A stretch of 64,000 nt of DNA, from NCBI GenBank assembly GCA_041394265.1, contig JAWKIO010000005.1, forward strand, positions 2,976,001 through 3,040,000, in the 5' to 3' direction. This DNA comes from Acidimicrobiales bacterium (GTDB lineage: Bacteria > Actinomycetota > Acidimicrobiia > Acidimicrobiales > SZUA-35). Both the position numbers and the translations under genes were made by a program. Below the pieces are notes generated by a model, which saw only the letters and a list, made by a program, of their open reading frames with translations, ran no database searches and was not told the DNA's origin. Positions 15,876-24,764 of this stretch are shown piece by piece; position 1 is the first letter of the stretch, and each line of letters begins with the position of its first letter.

Positions 15876-17318
15876 ATGCTCTTTCCCACAACCGCCTTCG
15901 CTGCCTTCTTCACGGTCGCGTTCCTGGTGAATTGGCTGCTCCGGCCTCGTCACGATGTGTGGCGCCTCGCCATGATCGCGTTGAGCTTCTTCTTCTACGG
16001 GTACTGGAATGCCAAGTTCACCGGTCTGCTGGCGGCATCGGTCATCGGCAACTGGTTGGCGGCGCACGCCGTCGCAGCCGACCGCCTCGAGGTAGGAGGG
16101 GCAACGAAGCTCGGGCCATCAGGCCGGATGGCGCTGCGCATCTCGATTGCGCTCAACCTCGTCGTGCTCGGGTTCTTCAAGTACTACGGCTTCTTCGCCA
16201 CCTCGCTGACCAACGCACTCGACTCGGTCGGGATCGGGGCCTCACCACCGCTGCTCGAGATCATCCTCCCGGTTGGCATCTCGTTCTTCACATTCCAGGC
16301 GATCAGCTATGTGATCGACGTCGCCCGCGGCGAGTTCGAGCGCCCGATGTCGTTGCTCGACGTGGCCTTCTACCTTTCGTTCTTTCCCCAGCTGGTGGCC
16401 GGTCCGATCGTGCGTGCCACCGACATGGCCGAGCAGATCGTCGCCCCGCCGGATCCCCGGCGGATACCGGCCGTCGAGGCGATCTGGCTCATCGCCGGTG
16501 GGATGTTCAAGAAGGTCGTGGTGTCGAGCTACCTGTCGGCCCAGATCGTCGACCCGGTCTTCGCCGTGCCGTCGCAGTACTCGCGCTGGGAGGTCCTGTT
16601 CGCGATCTACGCGTACGCCGTGCAGATCTTCGCCGACTTCAGTGGGTACACCGATATCGCCATCGGCTGTGCCCTGCTCCTCGGGTTCCGATTCCCGCAG
16701 AACTTCGATTCGCCCTATCGGGCCCTGAGCATCCAGGACTTCTGGCGACGGTGGCACATCACGCTGTCGTCGTGGCTGCGTGACTATCTCTACATTCCGC
16801 TCGGCGGCAACCGGGGCGGCACCCTGCTCACCTACCGGAATCTCTGGCTCACCATGGTGCTCGGAGGGTTGTGGCACGGTGCCGCGTGGAACTTCGTGCT
16901 GTGGGGGGCGATCCACGGAACGGCACTGGCGGTCGAGCGCCTGCTGAGCGCCGCGTGGCGACCCATCGGGTTCCCGACTCCGATCGTCACGATGGCCAAG
17001 TGGTCGGTCACGTTCCACATCGTGTGTTTCGCCTGGATCTTCTTCCGAGCCAGCGACGCCACGCTCGCCTTCGAGATGGTGGGCCGCATCGTCGGCGGCG
17101 GGGCGTCGTCGACCTCGCTCGTGACGGTGCTGCTCGTGGCGGTGATCGCCGTCATGGTGGCGAGCCAGCTCATGCCGCCTCGTCTGGGCGACCAGACCCA
17201 ACGTCAGTTCGGCACCATGCCGGTCTACGTCCAGGGCCTGTCGCTGGCATTGTTGTTGACCGCGATCGATGTTTTCGGTCCCGAGGGCGTTGCCCCCTTC
17301 ATCTACTTCCAGTTCTGA
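15876..17318 (+). CDS. MBOAT-family membrane O-acyltransferase (AlgI-like)
   Basis: A 480-residue multi-pass protein. The MBOAT core is clear: FSGYTDIAIGCALLLGF, then DFWRRWHITLSSWLRDYLYI followed by PLGGNR, then LGGLWHGAAWNF with the conserved catalytic His. About ten hydrophobic helices span the length. AlgI-type enzymes pass acetyl groups across the membrane to extracellular polysaccharides, working with an SGNH-fold partner that finishes the transfer; such a protein is encoded seven bases downstream. Together they probably O-acetylate a cell-surface glycan. ATG 15876 lies 49 bases after the DUF35 stop. No polysaccharide synthase is nearby, so the target polymer is unknown. Confidence 0.9.
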   Translation: MLFPTTAFAAFFTVAFLVNWLLRPRHDVWRLAMIALSFFFYGYWNAKFTGLLAASVIGNWLAAHAVAADRLEVGGATKLGPSGRMALRISIALNLVVLGFFKYYGFFATSLTNALDSVGIGASPPLLEIILPVGISFFTFQAISYVIDVARGEFERPMSLLDVAFYLSFFPQLVAGPIVRATDMAEQIVAPPDPRRIPAVEAIWLIAGGMFKKVVVSSYLSAQIVDPVFAVPSQYSRWEVLFAIYAYAVQIFADFSGYTDIAIGCALLLGFRFPQNFDSPYRALSIQDFWRRWHITLSSWLRDYLYIPLGGNRGGTLLTYRNLWLTMVLGGLWHGAAWNFVLWGAIHGTALAVERLLSAAWRPIGFPTPIVTMAKWSVTFHIVCFAWIFFRASDATLAFEMVGRIVGGGASSTSLVTVLLVAVIAVMVASQLMPPRLGDQTQRQFGTMPVYVQGLSLALLLTAIDVFGPEGVAPFIYFQF

Positions 17319-17325
17319 GCAGCCG

Positions 17326-18474
17326 ATGACGTCTCCCGACATGCAGCATCTGCGGGCGCCCGATCCGACTCGTCCCAACAGGGTCGATGTCATGAGCGCA
17401 GGTCGCACCCTGGCCATCATGGTCCTTGCGCTCGGGTTGGCGGCAGTGTTCAACGCCGGGCGCCAGGCAGAGCGGGCCTCGCAACAGCCGCTGGGTGCGA
17501 GTCGGGATCGAGCGCTTGCGATCTGGGAGCCGATCGACGCGGTCGCCTCGCCGCTCGGACTCGAAGCGCCGCGCTCGGTTCTCGAGGTCGTTCGGTACGG
17601 CCATACCGTCACCAACGGCTCGACCGGGGGTGAGACCGGTGGCACGTTCGACGTCGCAGCCGGCGGCGGGACCGGGCAGGAGGACGGTGCCACAGCGACG
17701 ACGACCCCAGGAGGCGACGGCTCGACGAACTCGACCGTCGCTGGTGACCCCGGCGTCACCACACCGGCCGAGACCACCACCACCGTGACGGTCGAGACGG
17801 CACCACCGACGTCCGCAGCGCCTCGGGTGCCGACGGCCGCCGAACCGCTGCGGGTCTCGCTGATCGGCGATTCGACGATGATCGAGACCGGGAAGGCGCT
17901 GCAGCGCTCGCTCGCCGACACGGGGATCGCCGAGAGCATCCTCGACGCTCGGGCGTCGTCGGGCTTCTCACGCCCCGACTTCTACGACTGGCCGGCGCAC
18001 CTGCGCGAGGTCATCCCCGAGCGAAACCCCGAAGTCGTCGTGGCCATGTTCGGCGGCAATGACGCCCAGGGGTTCGTGGTGGATGGCTCCGTGTACGAGT
18101 TCGGGTCGGCCGAGTGGGTGACCGAGTATGGCAACCGGGTGCGGGGCGCCATGGAGTACCTGGCCGCCGATGGCCGCACCGTTCTCTGGATCTCGCAGCC
18201 GACGATGCGCTCGGAGTCGTTCGAATCCAAGATCGCCACGATCAATCAGATCTATCGGGAGCAGGCCGACCTCGTGCCCGGCGTGACCTACCTCGACAGC
18301 CGTCCGCTCCTCTCGCCCAACGGCTACACGGCGTACGGTCCGGGCGCCGACGGCTCCGAACGACAGCTGCGAGCCAACGACGGCATCCATCTCACCGATT
18401 CCGGTGGCCAGGTCATCTCGGCCAACGTGCTCGCCATCCTCACCGAACGCGGCTTCCTCCCCCCGATCCCCTGA
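17326..18474 (+). CDS. SGNH/GDSL (DUF459-type) hydrolase, membrane anchored
   Basis: A 382-residue protein: N-terminal helix (about 25-42, TLAIMVLALGLAAVFNAG), a Gly/Thr-rich linker (about 95-165), then an SGNH hydrolase domain. Catalytic blocks are LIGDSTMIETG (nucleophile Ser), MFGGNDAQGF (Gly/Asn oxyanion) and NDGIHLTDSGG (Asp and His). It acts outside the membrane. Paired with the MBOAT protein seven bases upstream, it likely transfers or removes acetyl groups on a surface polysaccharide, as AlgX/AlgJ-like partners do; this is inferred from context. The start is ATG 17326; a second ATG inside VDVMSAG at 17392 would also keep the anchor. An inverted-repeat block follows the stop. Confidence 0.85.
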   Translation: MTSPDMQHLRAPDPTRPNRVDVMSAGRTLAIMVLALGLAAVFNAGRQAERASQQPLGASRDRALAIWEPIDAVASPLGLEAPRSVLEVVRYGHTVTNGSTGGETGGTFDVAAGGGTGQEDGATATTTPGGDGSTNSTVAGDPGVTTPAETTTTVTVETAPPTSAAPRVPTAAEPLRVSLIGDSTMIETGKALQRSLADTGIAESILDARASSGFSRPDFYDWPAHLREVIPERNPEVVVAMFGGNDAQGFVVDGSVYEFGSAEWVTEYGNRVRGAMEYLAADGRTVLWISQPTMRSESFESKIATINQIYREQADLVPGVTYLDSRPLLSPNGYTAYGPGADGSERQLRANDGIHLTDSGGQVISANVLAILTERGFLPPIP

Positions 18475-18494
18475 CCCCACCCACGATCGAGCTT

Positions 18495-18602
18495 GAACTC
18501 TCGGCTGTCGAGCCCACTCGAAGTGAACTCTCGGCTCAGGAGCCCACTTCCGGGCCGGAGAGCCGAGAGTTGGTTGATGGTGGGCTCAGCAGCCGAGAGT
18601 TC
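18495..18602. repeat. Direct and inverted 30-bp-spaced repeats between convergent genes
   Basis: AACTCTCGGCT occurs in direct orientation at 18496 and 18526 and inverted (AGCCGAGAGTT) at 18561 and 18591, with GAGCCCAC flanks also repeated and inverted. Either transcript could fold into long stems. It lies between facing stops at 18474 and 18621 and may be a two-way terminator. Confidence 0.85.
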
Positions 18603-18620
18603 GGGACGGGCCAGGGTGGG

Positions 18621-20084
18621 TCAGGCGAGGGTGGAGCGGAGGGCGTCGAGGGCGGCGTTGTGGCCGCAGAGGCCGTGAACGCCACCGCCGGGCGGGGTCG
18701 ACGACGAGCAGAGGAACAGTCGGGGATTGCCCGTGCGGTAGGGGTGACGGCGGAGTCCGGGGCGGGCGAACAGTTGGAGCCCGTCGACCGCACCGCCGCC
18801 GATGTCGCCGCCGACGTTGTTCTCGTTGTATTGCTCATACCAGGACGGCGACGCAGTGTGTCGGGCCACGATCGTGTCTCGGAACCCCGGAGCGAAGCGC
18901 TCGATCTGCTGCTCGATGGCGTCGGTTACATCGATCGGACAGCCGTTGGGCACGTGCGCGTAGGTCCACAAGGTGTGTCCTCGCTGCTCGCCGGCGGCGG
19001 GATCCGGGGTGCGGGAGTCGTCGAAGATGCTGTGCTGGGCGACCAACACGAACGGTCGCTCGGGCATCGTGCCCTTCGCGACGAGGGACTCTGCTGCGTC
19101 GATCTCGTCGATCGTGCCCCCGACGTGCACCGTGCCGGCACGGCGGCAGACTTCGGCCGTCCACGGCACCGGTTCGCTCAGCGCGTAGTCGACCTTGAAC
19201 ACGCCCGGTCCATGGCGGAAGGACGAGAAGGTTCGTCGGTCACGGGCGGACAGCTCGGCGCCGGCGATCGCAAGCACCTGACGCGGGGTGAGGTCGAAGA
19301 GCACGACGGCGGACTCGGGCAGATCGGCGAGCGAGCGGACGGGGCGGTCGCACACCACGTCGCCCCCGAGCGATTCGAGGATGTCGACCATGACTCGGAT
19401 CAGCTCCTGCGAGCCGCCCTTGATCGACGGCCAGCCGGCGACGTGCGCCGCACCGCCGAGCAGGAGGCCGAAGGTGGTGGTGAGGGGTCGGTGGAGCGGA
19501 AGGAACGAGTGGGCGGCGGCGCCGGCGAAGAGCCCGCTGGCCTCGGGTGTCGAAAATCCCCTGGCGCTGATGGTGGCGGGAAGGGCGGCGCGAGCGCCGA
19601 AGCCGGCCATCGACAGGGGGTGCTTCGGGAGCTCGGTGATCGGCGTGAACAGATCGTCGGCCAGCCGGTCCCAGCGCTCGGCCACCCAGCCGACCAGCTG
19701 CTCCCACCGCTTCCCGTCGGTACCGAGCCGCTCGATCGTGGCGTCGAGCGATCGATAGGCCGCTCCGGCACGATCGCCGCCGATGGGATGGGCGAAGTCG
19801 ACCTCGGGAGCAGCGAACGACAGCGAAGCACCGGCACGCTGGTGCCCCTCCAGGTCGAGCGACGCCATGAACGAGGTCGCCGAGGCCAGCGGGTGGATGG
19901 CCGAGCAGACGTCGTGTACATAGCCGGGCAGCGTCAGTTCCGCCGAACGGGCGCCGCCTCCGGGCGTTGCCGCTGCCTCATACACCCGCACCGATCGGCC
20001 GGCTCGGGCCAGCGTGATCGCGGCGGCGAGGCCGTTGGGGCCGGCGCCAACGACCACCGCGTCCAGCTGCTCGCTCCCGCTCAT
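18621..20084 (-). CDS. Phytoene-desaturase-like FAD-dependent oxidoreductase
   Basis: A 487-residue flavoprotein. The N-terminus is a Rossmann FAD site, AVVVGAGPNGLAAAITLARAG, followed by VYEAAATPGGGARSAEL, the GG-doublet motif of the amine oxidase/phytoene desaturase group. Near the C-terminus LFLCSSSTPPGGGVHGLCGH is the second FAD contact of desaturase relatives. Substrates of this subgroup (PDH1/PYROXD2-like proteins) are unknown; carotenoid desaturation is not implied because no other carotenoid gene is present. ATG 20084 has no good ribosome binding site. It stands alone on the minus strand, with CBS-pair gene 115 bp upstream and the inverted-repeat block downstream. Confidence 0.82.
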   Translation of the reverse strand: MSGSEQLDAVVVGAGPNGLAAAITLARAGRSVRVYEAAATPGGGARSAELTLPGYVHDVCSAIHPLASATSFMASLDLEGHQRAGASLSFAAPEVDFAHPIGGDRAGAAYRSLDATIERLGTDGKRWEQLVGWVAERWDRLADDLFTPITELPKHPLSMAGFGARAALPATISARGFSTPEASGLFAGAAAHSFLPLHRPLTTTFGLLLGGAAHVAGWPSIKGGSQELIRVMVDILESLGGDVVCDRPVRSLADLPESAVVLFDLTPRQVLAIAGAELSARDRRTFSSFRHGPGVFKVDYALSEPVPWTAEVCRRAGTVHVGGTIDEIDAAESLVAKGTMPERPFVLVAQHSIFDDSRTPDPAAGEQRGHTLWTYAHVPNGCPIDVTDAIEQQIERFAPGFRDTIVARHTASPSWYEQYNENNVGGDIGGGAVDGLQLFARPGLRRHPYRTGNPRLFLCSSSTPPGGGVHGLCGHNAALDALRSTLA

Positions 20085-20199
20085 AGGGGCCGCAAGGACG
20101 TGACGACGATGCCGGACATGGCGTCAGTGTGCCCTGCGGGCCAGGTGGCGTGGCGGATCGCTCGCGACGATCCGTATGCGGTGGTTTGGCCGGTGAGCC

Positions 20200-20631
20200 C
20201 TACTCCGGGACGGAGCGATACGCGGCGAGCAGGTCGCGGACCGAGATCATGCCGACGACCTTTCGGTGGCCGCCCACCGTCTCGACCACCGGGAGGTGCC
20301 GCATCCCGCCTTCGAGCATGAGTTCGGTGGCCACTTCGATCGTGGTGTCGGGGGTGACGGTGCTGAGGTCGACGCTCATCCAATCGCTGACCCGCTCGTC
20401 GTTTGGGTCGCCGTCGTCGGCGAGGGAGCGGACGATGTCGCGCTCGGAGATGATGCCGGCCAGATCACGTGCGGAGTTGTCGAGCAGGACCGGCGACGCA
20501 CCGATGTCGTTCTCGGCCATGAGGGCCGCAGCCTCGGCGATCGAGAGGTGCACGTGGATCTCGATGGGTACCGAGGCCATCGCCTGGCTGACGGGGGCCT
20601 GCAAGCTGGTGATGGTTCGTGGATTGCCCAT
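20200..20631 (-). CDS. CBS-domain pair protein
   Basis: A 143-residue protein consisting of two CBS domains: the first around residues 10-75 (VHLSIAEAAALMAENDIGAS through GIISERDIVRSLAD), the second around 80-140 (VTPDTTIEVATELMLEGGMR through GMISVRDLLAAY). Tandem CBS modules form a Bateman fold that binds adenine nucleotides or similar ligands and usually senses energy state. With no attached effector domain, it may regulate a partner protein. AAGGTGAGG upstream gives a ribosome binding site for ATG 20631. It is divergent from the four-paralogue array that begins at 20719, sharing an 87-bp gap; a functional link is possible but unsupported. Confidence 0.88.
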   Translation of the reverse strand: MGNPRTITSLQAPVSQAMASVPIEIHVHLSIAEAAALMAENDIGASPVLLDNSARDLAGIISERDIVRSLADDGDPNDERVSDWMSVDLSTVTPDTTIEVATELMLEGGMRHLPVVETVGGHRKVVGMISVRDLLAAYRSVPE

Positions 20632-20706
20632 GCCTCACCTTGGCGCTCGCCGCCACCTGGTCACCAGGGCAGAAGGACCCGATCCGTCCCCTTGGAAAGG
20701 GCGAGC

Positions 20707-20712
20707 TAGCGT
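20707..20712 (+). promoter_or_regulatory. -10 box TAGCGT for the four-paralogue array
   Basis: TAGCGT ends six bases before GTG 20719, a leaderless arrangement. It is the only clear promoter I see for the first three overlapping paralogues. Confidence 0.6.
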
Positions 20713-20718
20713 GTCGAG

Positions 20719-22062
20719 GTGGCTCCATGCCAGTGCGGCACCAGCAATGCAGACGACGCCAGGTTCTGCGCGTCGTGCGGCGCTGCCCTCGGGGAGCCGG
20801 TCGGCCTTCTGGGAACGACGTCGACCGTCACGAATGTGGCCACCACCGAGGGAATCGACCGCCGCTGGATGGTGGCGGTAGGGGCGTTGCTGATCGCCGT
20901 GATCGGCTGGTCGGTGTCATCTGGTCGATCGAACGAGGCGACACCGGGCGAGGACCAACGCGGTGCGGAGCTCGGCGACGACACCACGACGACCACCGTC
21001 CCCCCGACCACCAGCACCGGCGGGCCCACCACGACGAAGCGAACGACAACCACGACCGAGCCCGAGCCGCCAACGGTCACGATCGTCGGCGATGGTGGAC
21101 CTCTGGTCGGTGAACCAACGGGGCTTCGGCTGATCATCGGAGCGAACTCGTACCGACCGTCGATCCTCGATCTCGACACCGGCGAGCTCGTGACGGCGTC
21201 GCGCTCGGGCGGTGGACTGGATCCGCAGCTGGTATCTGGCGAGTGGCTGGTCGCTCGGCAATCCGAGCGGCTGGTGGCCGTTCCGCTCGACGATCTCGGC
21301 GCCGATCCGGTCACGCTACTTCCTGAGAACTCGAGTCCGTGGCTCGACCTGGCGGATCTGACGCCGCGAACCGATGGCCGAGCGTGGGTCTACACCTATG
21401 ACGAGAACGCAACGCTGATGCTGGTCGACCTCGCCACGGGCGAGCCGATCGACGAGGCCTTCGCCGACGGCCATGTCCGGCCTGGTGTTGTCCGGTTCGC
21501 GCTTGGTACGTCGGATGGTCCGCTGCTCGTCGACCATGCCGGCGGCGGTGTGTACGAGTACACCGAAGGTCGCTATCGCCAGGTGAGCGAGGGGCACTTG
21601 ATCGTCGCCGACGACCGTCGAGCACTCGTCGAGTCCTGCGATGACGAGCTGGTGTGTCGCCGGGAGTGGTTCGATCGCAGGACCTGGCAGCCGGCGCCGC
21701 TGGAGGTCCCGTCATCGAGAGCCGACGAGATCTCGTTCCTGAACGGCAGCGACTGGATGATTCTCTACCAATGGGGTCGAGAGCCGAGCGCCGAGATGTT
21801 CAACGTCGTCACGGGCCGCCAGCGTCCCCTCGTCACCGACCCCTACTCGGGTTTCGTCGGTGAGCGACCGGTGGTGTCGACCGACGGTCGATGGGGGGCG
21901 GCAACGATCAGTGGCGATCTCGTCATCGTCGACTTGGCGTCGGATGCCGAGTGGCACTTCGATGACATCGGGCTGTACTCGAACCAGTCGGTCTTCACGA
22001 CGCTCGACGTTGGCTATGCCCTCCGGCCGATCGTGATCGCCGAAGACGGGGCCAGCGGATGA
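20719..22062 (+). CDS. Zinc-ribbon, single-pass, propeller-like protein, paralogue A
   Basis: A 447-residue protein, first of four tandem paralogues. Residues 4-20 are a compact zinc ribbon (Cys 4, 6, 17, 20; CxC-x10-CxxC). GIDRRW precedes a membrane helix (51-68), whose basic flank puts the ribbon inside the cell. A Thr/Pro-rich linker (89-120) leads to an outer domain (about 122-440) of repeated short strands with LDLDTG, WLVARQSERLVAVPLDDLGA, GGGVYE, DRRTWQP and STDGRWGA, suggesting a beta-propeller. Cys307 and Cys313 (Cx5C) could form a disulfide. No enzyme motif is visible and I give no function. GTG 20719 follows a TAGCGT box; the stop overlaps the next ATG (ATGA). Confidence 0.8.
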   Translation: MAPCQCGTSNADDARFCASCGAALGEPVGLLGTTSTVTNVATTEGIDRRWMVAVGALLIAVIGWSVSSGRSNEATPGEDQRGAELGDDTTTTTVPPTTSTGGPTTTKRTTTTTEPEPPTVTIVGDGGPLVGEPTGLRLIIGANSYRPSILDLDTGELVTASRSGGGLDPQLVSGEWLVARQSERLVAVPLDDLGADPVTLLPENSSPWLDLADLTPRTDGRAWVYTYDENATLMLVDLATGEPIDEAFADGHVRPGVVRFALGTSDGPLLVDHAGGGVYEYTEGRYRQVSEGHLIVADDRRALVESCDDELVCRREWFDRRTWQPAPLEVPSSRADEISFLNGSDWMILYQWGREPSAEMFNVVTGRQRPLVTDPYSGFVGERPVVSTDGRWGAATISGDLVIVDLASDAEWHFDDIGLYSNQSVFTTLDVGYALRPIVIAEDGASG

Positions 22063-23408
22063 GCGACGACGTGCGCGTACCGCACCAGCAGTGCCTCTGC
22101 GGGCACGAGTGCACCGCCACCGCGCGGTTCTGCCCGTCGTGTGGGTCGGCCCTCGGCGGTGGGTCCGTACTCCTCGGCGCATCGACTGAGGAGGTGGCCG
22201 GCGTCGACCCTGGCATCGACCGCCGCTGGATGGCCGTCGCCGGCCTCCTGTTCGCGGCGGTGATCGGCTGGTCGGTGTGGTCAGGCGGATCGAGCGAGTC
22301 ACTGGCCAACGACGACTCGGCTGGCACCACATCATCGGCTCCGACCACCTCCACCTCGGCCCCGACAACGACCACCCGCCCCCGGCCGACGTCTGCACCC
22401 AGCACGACCGCTCCGATTGACGGGATCGCGACGCTGGTCGGCGATGGCTCGCCGCTCGTCGGTGAACCCACCGGGCTCCGCCTCCTCATCGGTAGTGACT
22501 CGAAGCAGCCATCGGTTCTCGAACTGGATACGGGCCGTTTGTACACGAACGAACGCAAGAGCTGGTTCCAGCCGCTCGTGGTGTCGGGAGCGTGGCTCGT
22601 CGGTCGATCGAACGAGCGCCTCGTGTCGCTCCCGCTGGACGACCTCGGTGCGGAACCTGTCGAACTGCTTTCTGGCGAGCCCGGGATCTGGCATCTCGCA
22701 GATCCCTCGCCGCGTCGTGACGGAACGCTGTGGGTCCGTGGGTATCGCGAGGATGGCTCGGAGCTGGTGCGCCTCGATGCGGCGACGGGTGGCGCGATCG
22801 AGCGCTACGCCGATGACCTCGGCACCGGGAGCAACCAGTATTGGCAGCTCCCCCCGACCGACGCACTGCCTGCCTTGATCGATCCTCTGGGCGGTGGCAT
22901 CTACGAAATCGACGGCGACGACTACCGAGAGGTGGCCGACGGCCACCTCGTGGCGGTCGACGATCGGCGGGTGCTGGTGGAGACCTGTGATCGCAACCTG
23001 CGCTGCATCCAGCGATGGTTCGACCGAGCCAAGTGGGAACCGCTCGACCTCGCCGTCCCGGAGGGCGAGCCTGACTCGGTCATGTTCGCGGCCGGCACCG
23101 ACTGGTTGGTGCTGCGGTGGTACACCAGCGATGGAGCGCCGGCGACGCTGCTCAACGTCGCCGACGGGCGTACGAGGGACGTTGCGCCCAATCAGTTCGA
23201 CCCCTACAGCGCTTTCACGCCGCCGATCTCCCCCGACGGTCGGTGGCTCGCAACGGTCGCCGGTCGCGACCTGGCGATCATCGACCTGGAGGCGGGTACC
23301 GAGACCCTGATCGAAGGTGTCAACGTCTCGTACTCGATGATGCTGTTCACCGATGCCGAGGCGGGGATCCAGCCGCCGCTCGCAACCGGCGAGGACGCCG
23401 AGGAGTGA
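22059..23408 (+). CDS. Zinc-ribbon, single-pass, propeller-like protein, paralogue B
   Basis: A 449-residue second copy. The ribbon cysteines are 12, 14, 25 and 28 with the same CxC-x10-CxxC spacing, plus an extra Cys18. PGIDRRWM comes before the membrane helix (about 58-75), and a Ser/Thr/Pro linker (about 85-120) before the outer domain. That domain repeats VGDGSPLVGEPTGLRLLIG, GRSNERLVSLPLDDLGAEPV, GGGIYEIDG, a Cx5C pair (TCDRNLRCIQRW) and SPDGRWLATV. Its ATG overlaps the stop of A and its stop overlaps the GTG of C, so all three are translated from one message. Function unknown; a membrane sensor or scaffold that joins an inner metal ribbon to an outer binding domain is a guess. Confidence 0.8.
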   Translation: MSDDVRVPHQQCLCGHECTATARFCPSCGSALGGGSVLLGASTEEVAGVDPGIDRRWMAVAGLLFAAVIGWSVWSGGSSESLANDDSAGTTSSAPTTSTSAPTTTTRPRPTSAPSTTAPIDGIATLVGDGSPLVGEPTGLRLLIGSDSKQPSVLELDTGRLYTNERKSWFQPLVVSGAWLVGRSNERLVSLPLDDLGAEPVELLSGEPGIWHLADPSPRRDGTLWVRGYREDGSELVRLDAATGGAIERYADDLGTGSNQYWQLPPTDALPALIDPLGGGIYEIDGDDYREVADGHLVAVDDRRVLVETCDRNLRCIQRWFDRAKWEPLDLAVPEGEPDSVMFAAGTDWLVLRWYTSDGAPATLLNVADGRTRDVAPNQFDPYSAFTPPISPDGRWLATVAGRDLAIIDLEAGTETLIEGVNVSYSMMLFTDAEAGIQPPLATGEDAEE

Positions 23409-24745
23409 GCGTCGACCTGGCCTCGGTCCGCCGTTGTTCCTGCGGTGAGAGGCTGATCGATGCGTCACGGTTCTGCTCGGCCTGTGGCCGGTCCCTCGAC
23501 AGCGAGTACGCGACGGCCGAGCGCAGTTCAACGACCGTGGTCGACACGGCACGGACGACCGGCCTCGATCGACGCTGGCTCGTCGTTGCGGCACCGCTCC
23601 TCGCCCTGGTCGTGGCGTGGTCGACATGGCCGAGAGGCTCGGTCGATGATCGGTCGAGCCCGACCGCCGACGCCGTGTCCGAGTCGGCTGTTGCTGAGGT
23701 GACCGAGGTCGATCGCATCGATGACGCGGTCGGCGCCGATGGGAGCAACCCGCCGCCGGTCGTTGCCGAACGAGTGCAAACTCGCCAGATCGGCACCGGT
23801 GCACCACTGCTCGGTGAGGTGACCGGGCTCCGAGCCATCTTCGTCCAATCGTCGAGCCGGGTGTCGGTGCTCGATCTCGACTCGGGAGTGCTGACGTCGG
23901 GAGCGACGATCTACAACTGGTTCGAGCCCCTCGTGGTCTCCGGTGACTGGTTGGTGGCACGCATCGATGTGACCCTGTCGGCCGTTCCGCTCGGCGATCT
24001 CGGCGCTCGCCCGGTGCACCTGCTCGGCGAGGATGGTCTCGAACCCTTTGCCTTGTCGATCATCTTCCCCGAGCCCCGCAGCGACGGGACGATCGAGGTC
24101 GTGAAGTACGACGACGGCGGTCCCAGCTTCGTCACGGTCGACGTGGCGAGTGGCGCAGCGATCGATGCGTTCCGGCCTCCCTATGGCGTTCGGCCCGGGA
24201 CGTGGATCCGCAGCGATGTCGAGGACGGCGAGCGCGTGTTCTCGACGAACGATGGTGGGGTCTACGTTTCCGACGACACGCTGCCCCTTCGTACGGCCGA
24301 AGGACGACTCGTGGCCAATGACGACGAGCGGGCGCTCGTCGAGCAGTGTGACGAGGCGTTGGCGTGCCGCCTCGGCTGGCTCTACCGGGCGACGTGGCAA
24401 CCGGTCGATCTCGCCGTGCCAATGGTCGACATCGACGGCGCCACCTTCGTGGGTGGTACGGACTGGCTGCTGCTCACGAAGTCGCAAACCGGGTTCGAGC
24501 AGCAGTGGCTGTTCCACGTCGTCTCGGGCGACCTGCGACTGCTGGAGGCCGGCGAGCACCTGAACTTCGAGCAGTCGGCTCCACCCATATCGCCCGATGG
24601 GCGCTGGCTGGCGCTGCACGAATCGCCGAACCTCGTGATCGTCGATCTGACGACCGACCGTCGCCACGTCATCGAGGGCGTCGAAGGGCTGACCGGGGCG
24701 ATGGTGCTCACCACCGCCGAGGTGGGGATCGGCGGTACCCCGTGA
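23405..24745 (+). CDS. Zinc-ribbon, single-pass, propeller-like protein, paralogue C
   Basis: A 446-residue third copy. Ribbon cysteines are 11, 13, 24 and 27 (CxC-x10-CxxC); TGLDRRWLVV opens the membrane helix. The linker is less Thr-rich than in A, B and D and is acidic instead (AVAEVTEVDRIDDAVGADG), the main difference among copies. The outer domain keeps GAPLLGEVTGLRAIF, SVLDLDSG, LVVSGDWLVARIDVTLSAVP, GGVYVSDD, the Cx5C pair (QCDEALACRLGW) and SPDGRWLALHE. The GTG start at 23405 overlaps the stop of B in GTGA and leaves the ribbon intact; a longer upstream frame would run through gene B. Function is not known. Confidence 0.79.
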   Translation: MSVDLASVRRCSCGERLIDASRFCSACGRSLDSEYATAERSSTTVVDTARTTGLDRRWLVVAAPLLALVVAWSTWPRGSVDDRSSPTADAVSESAVAEVTEVDRIDDAVGADGSNPPPVVAERVQTRQIGTGAPLLGEVTGLRAIFVQSSSRVSVLDLDSGVLTSGATIYNWFEPLVVSGDWLVARIDVTLSAVPLGDLGARPVHLLGEDGLEPFALSIIFPEPRSDGTIEVVKYDDGGPSFVTVDVASGAAIDAFRPPYGVRPGTWIRSDVEDGERVFSTNDGGVYVSDDTLPLRTAEGRLVANDDERALVEQCDEALACRLGWLYRATWQPVDLAVPMVDIDGATFVGGTDWLLLTKSQTGFEQQWLFHVVSGDLRLLEAGEHLNFEQSAPPISPDGRWLALHESPNLVIVDLTTDRRHVIEGVEGLTGAMVLTTAEVGIGGTP

Positions 24746-24764
24746 CCGAAATCGGCGGGAAGCC

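Noticed and set aside
18621..20084. Carotenoid desaturase
   Set aside because: The sequence fits the wider PDH1/PYROXD2-like group and no phytoene synthase or other carotenoid gene is in the window.
18114..20321. 735-codon plus-strand frame over the desaturase-like gene
   Set aside because: Runs antisense to the flavoprotein and out of frame through the SGNH gene end; no family features.
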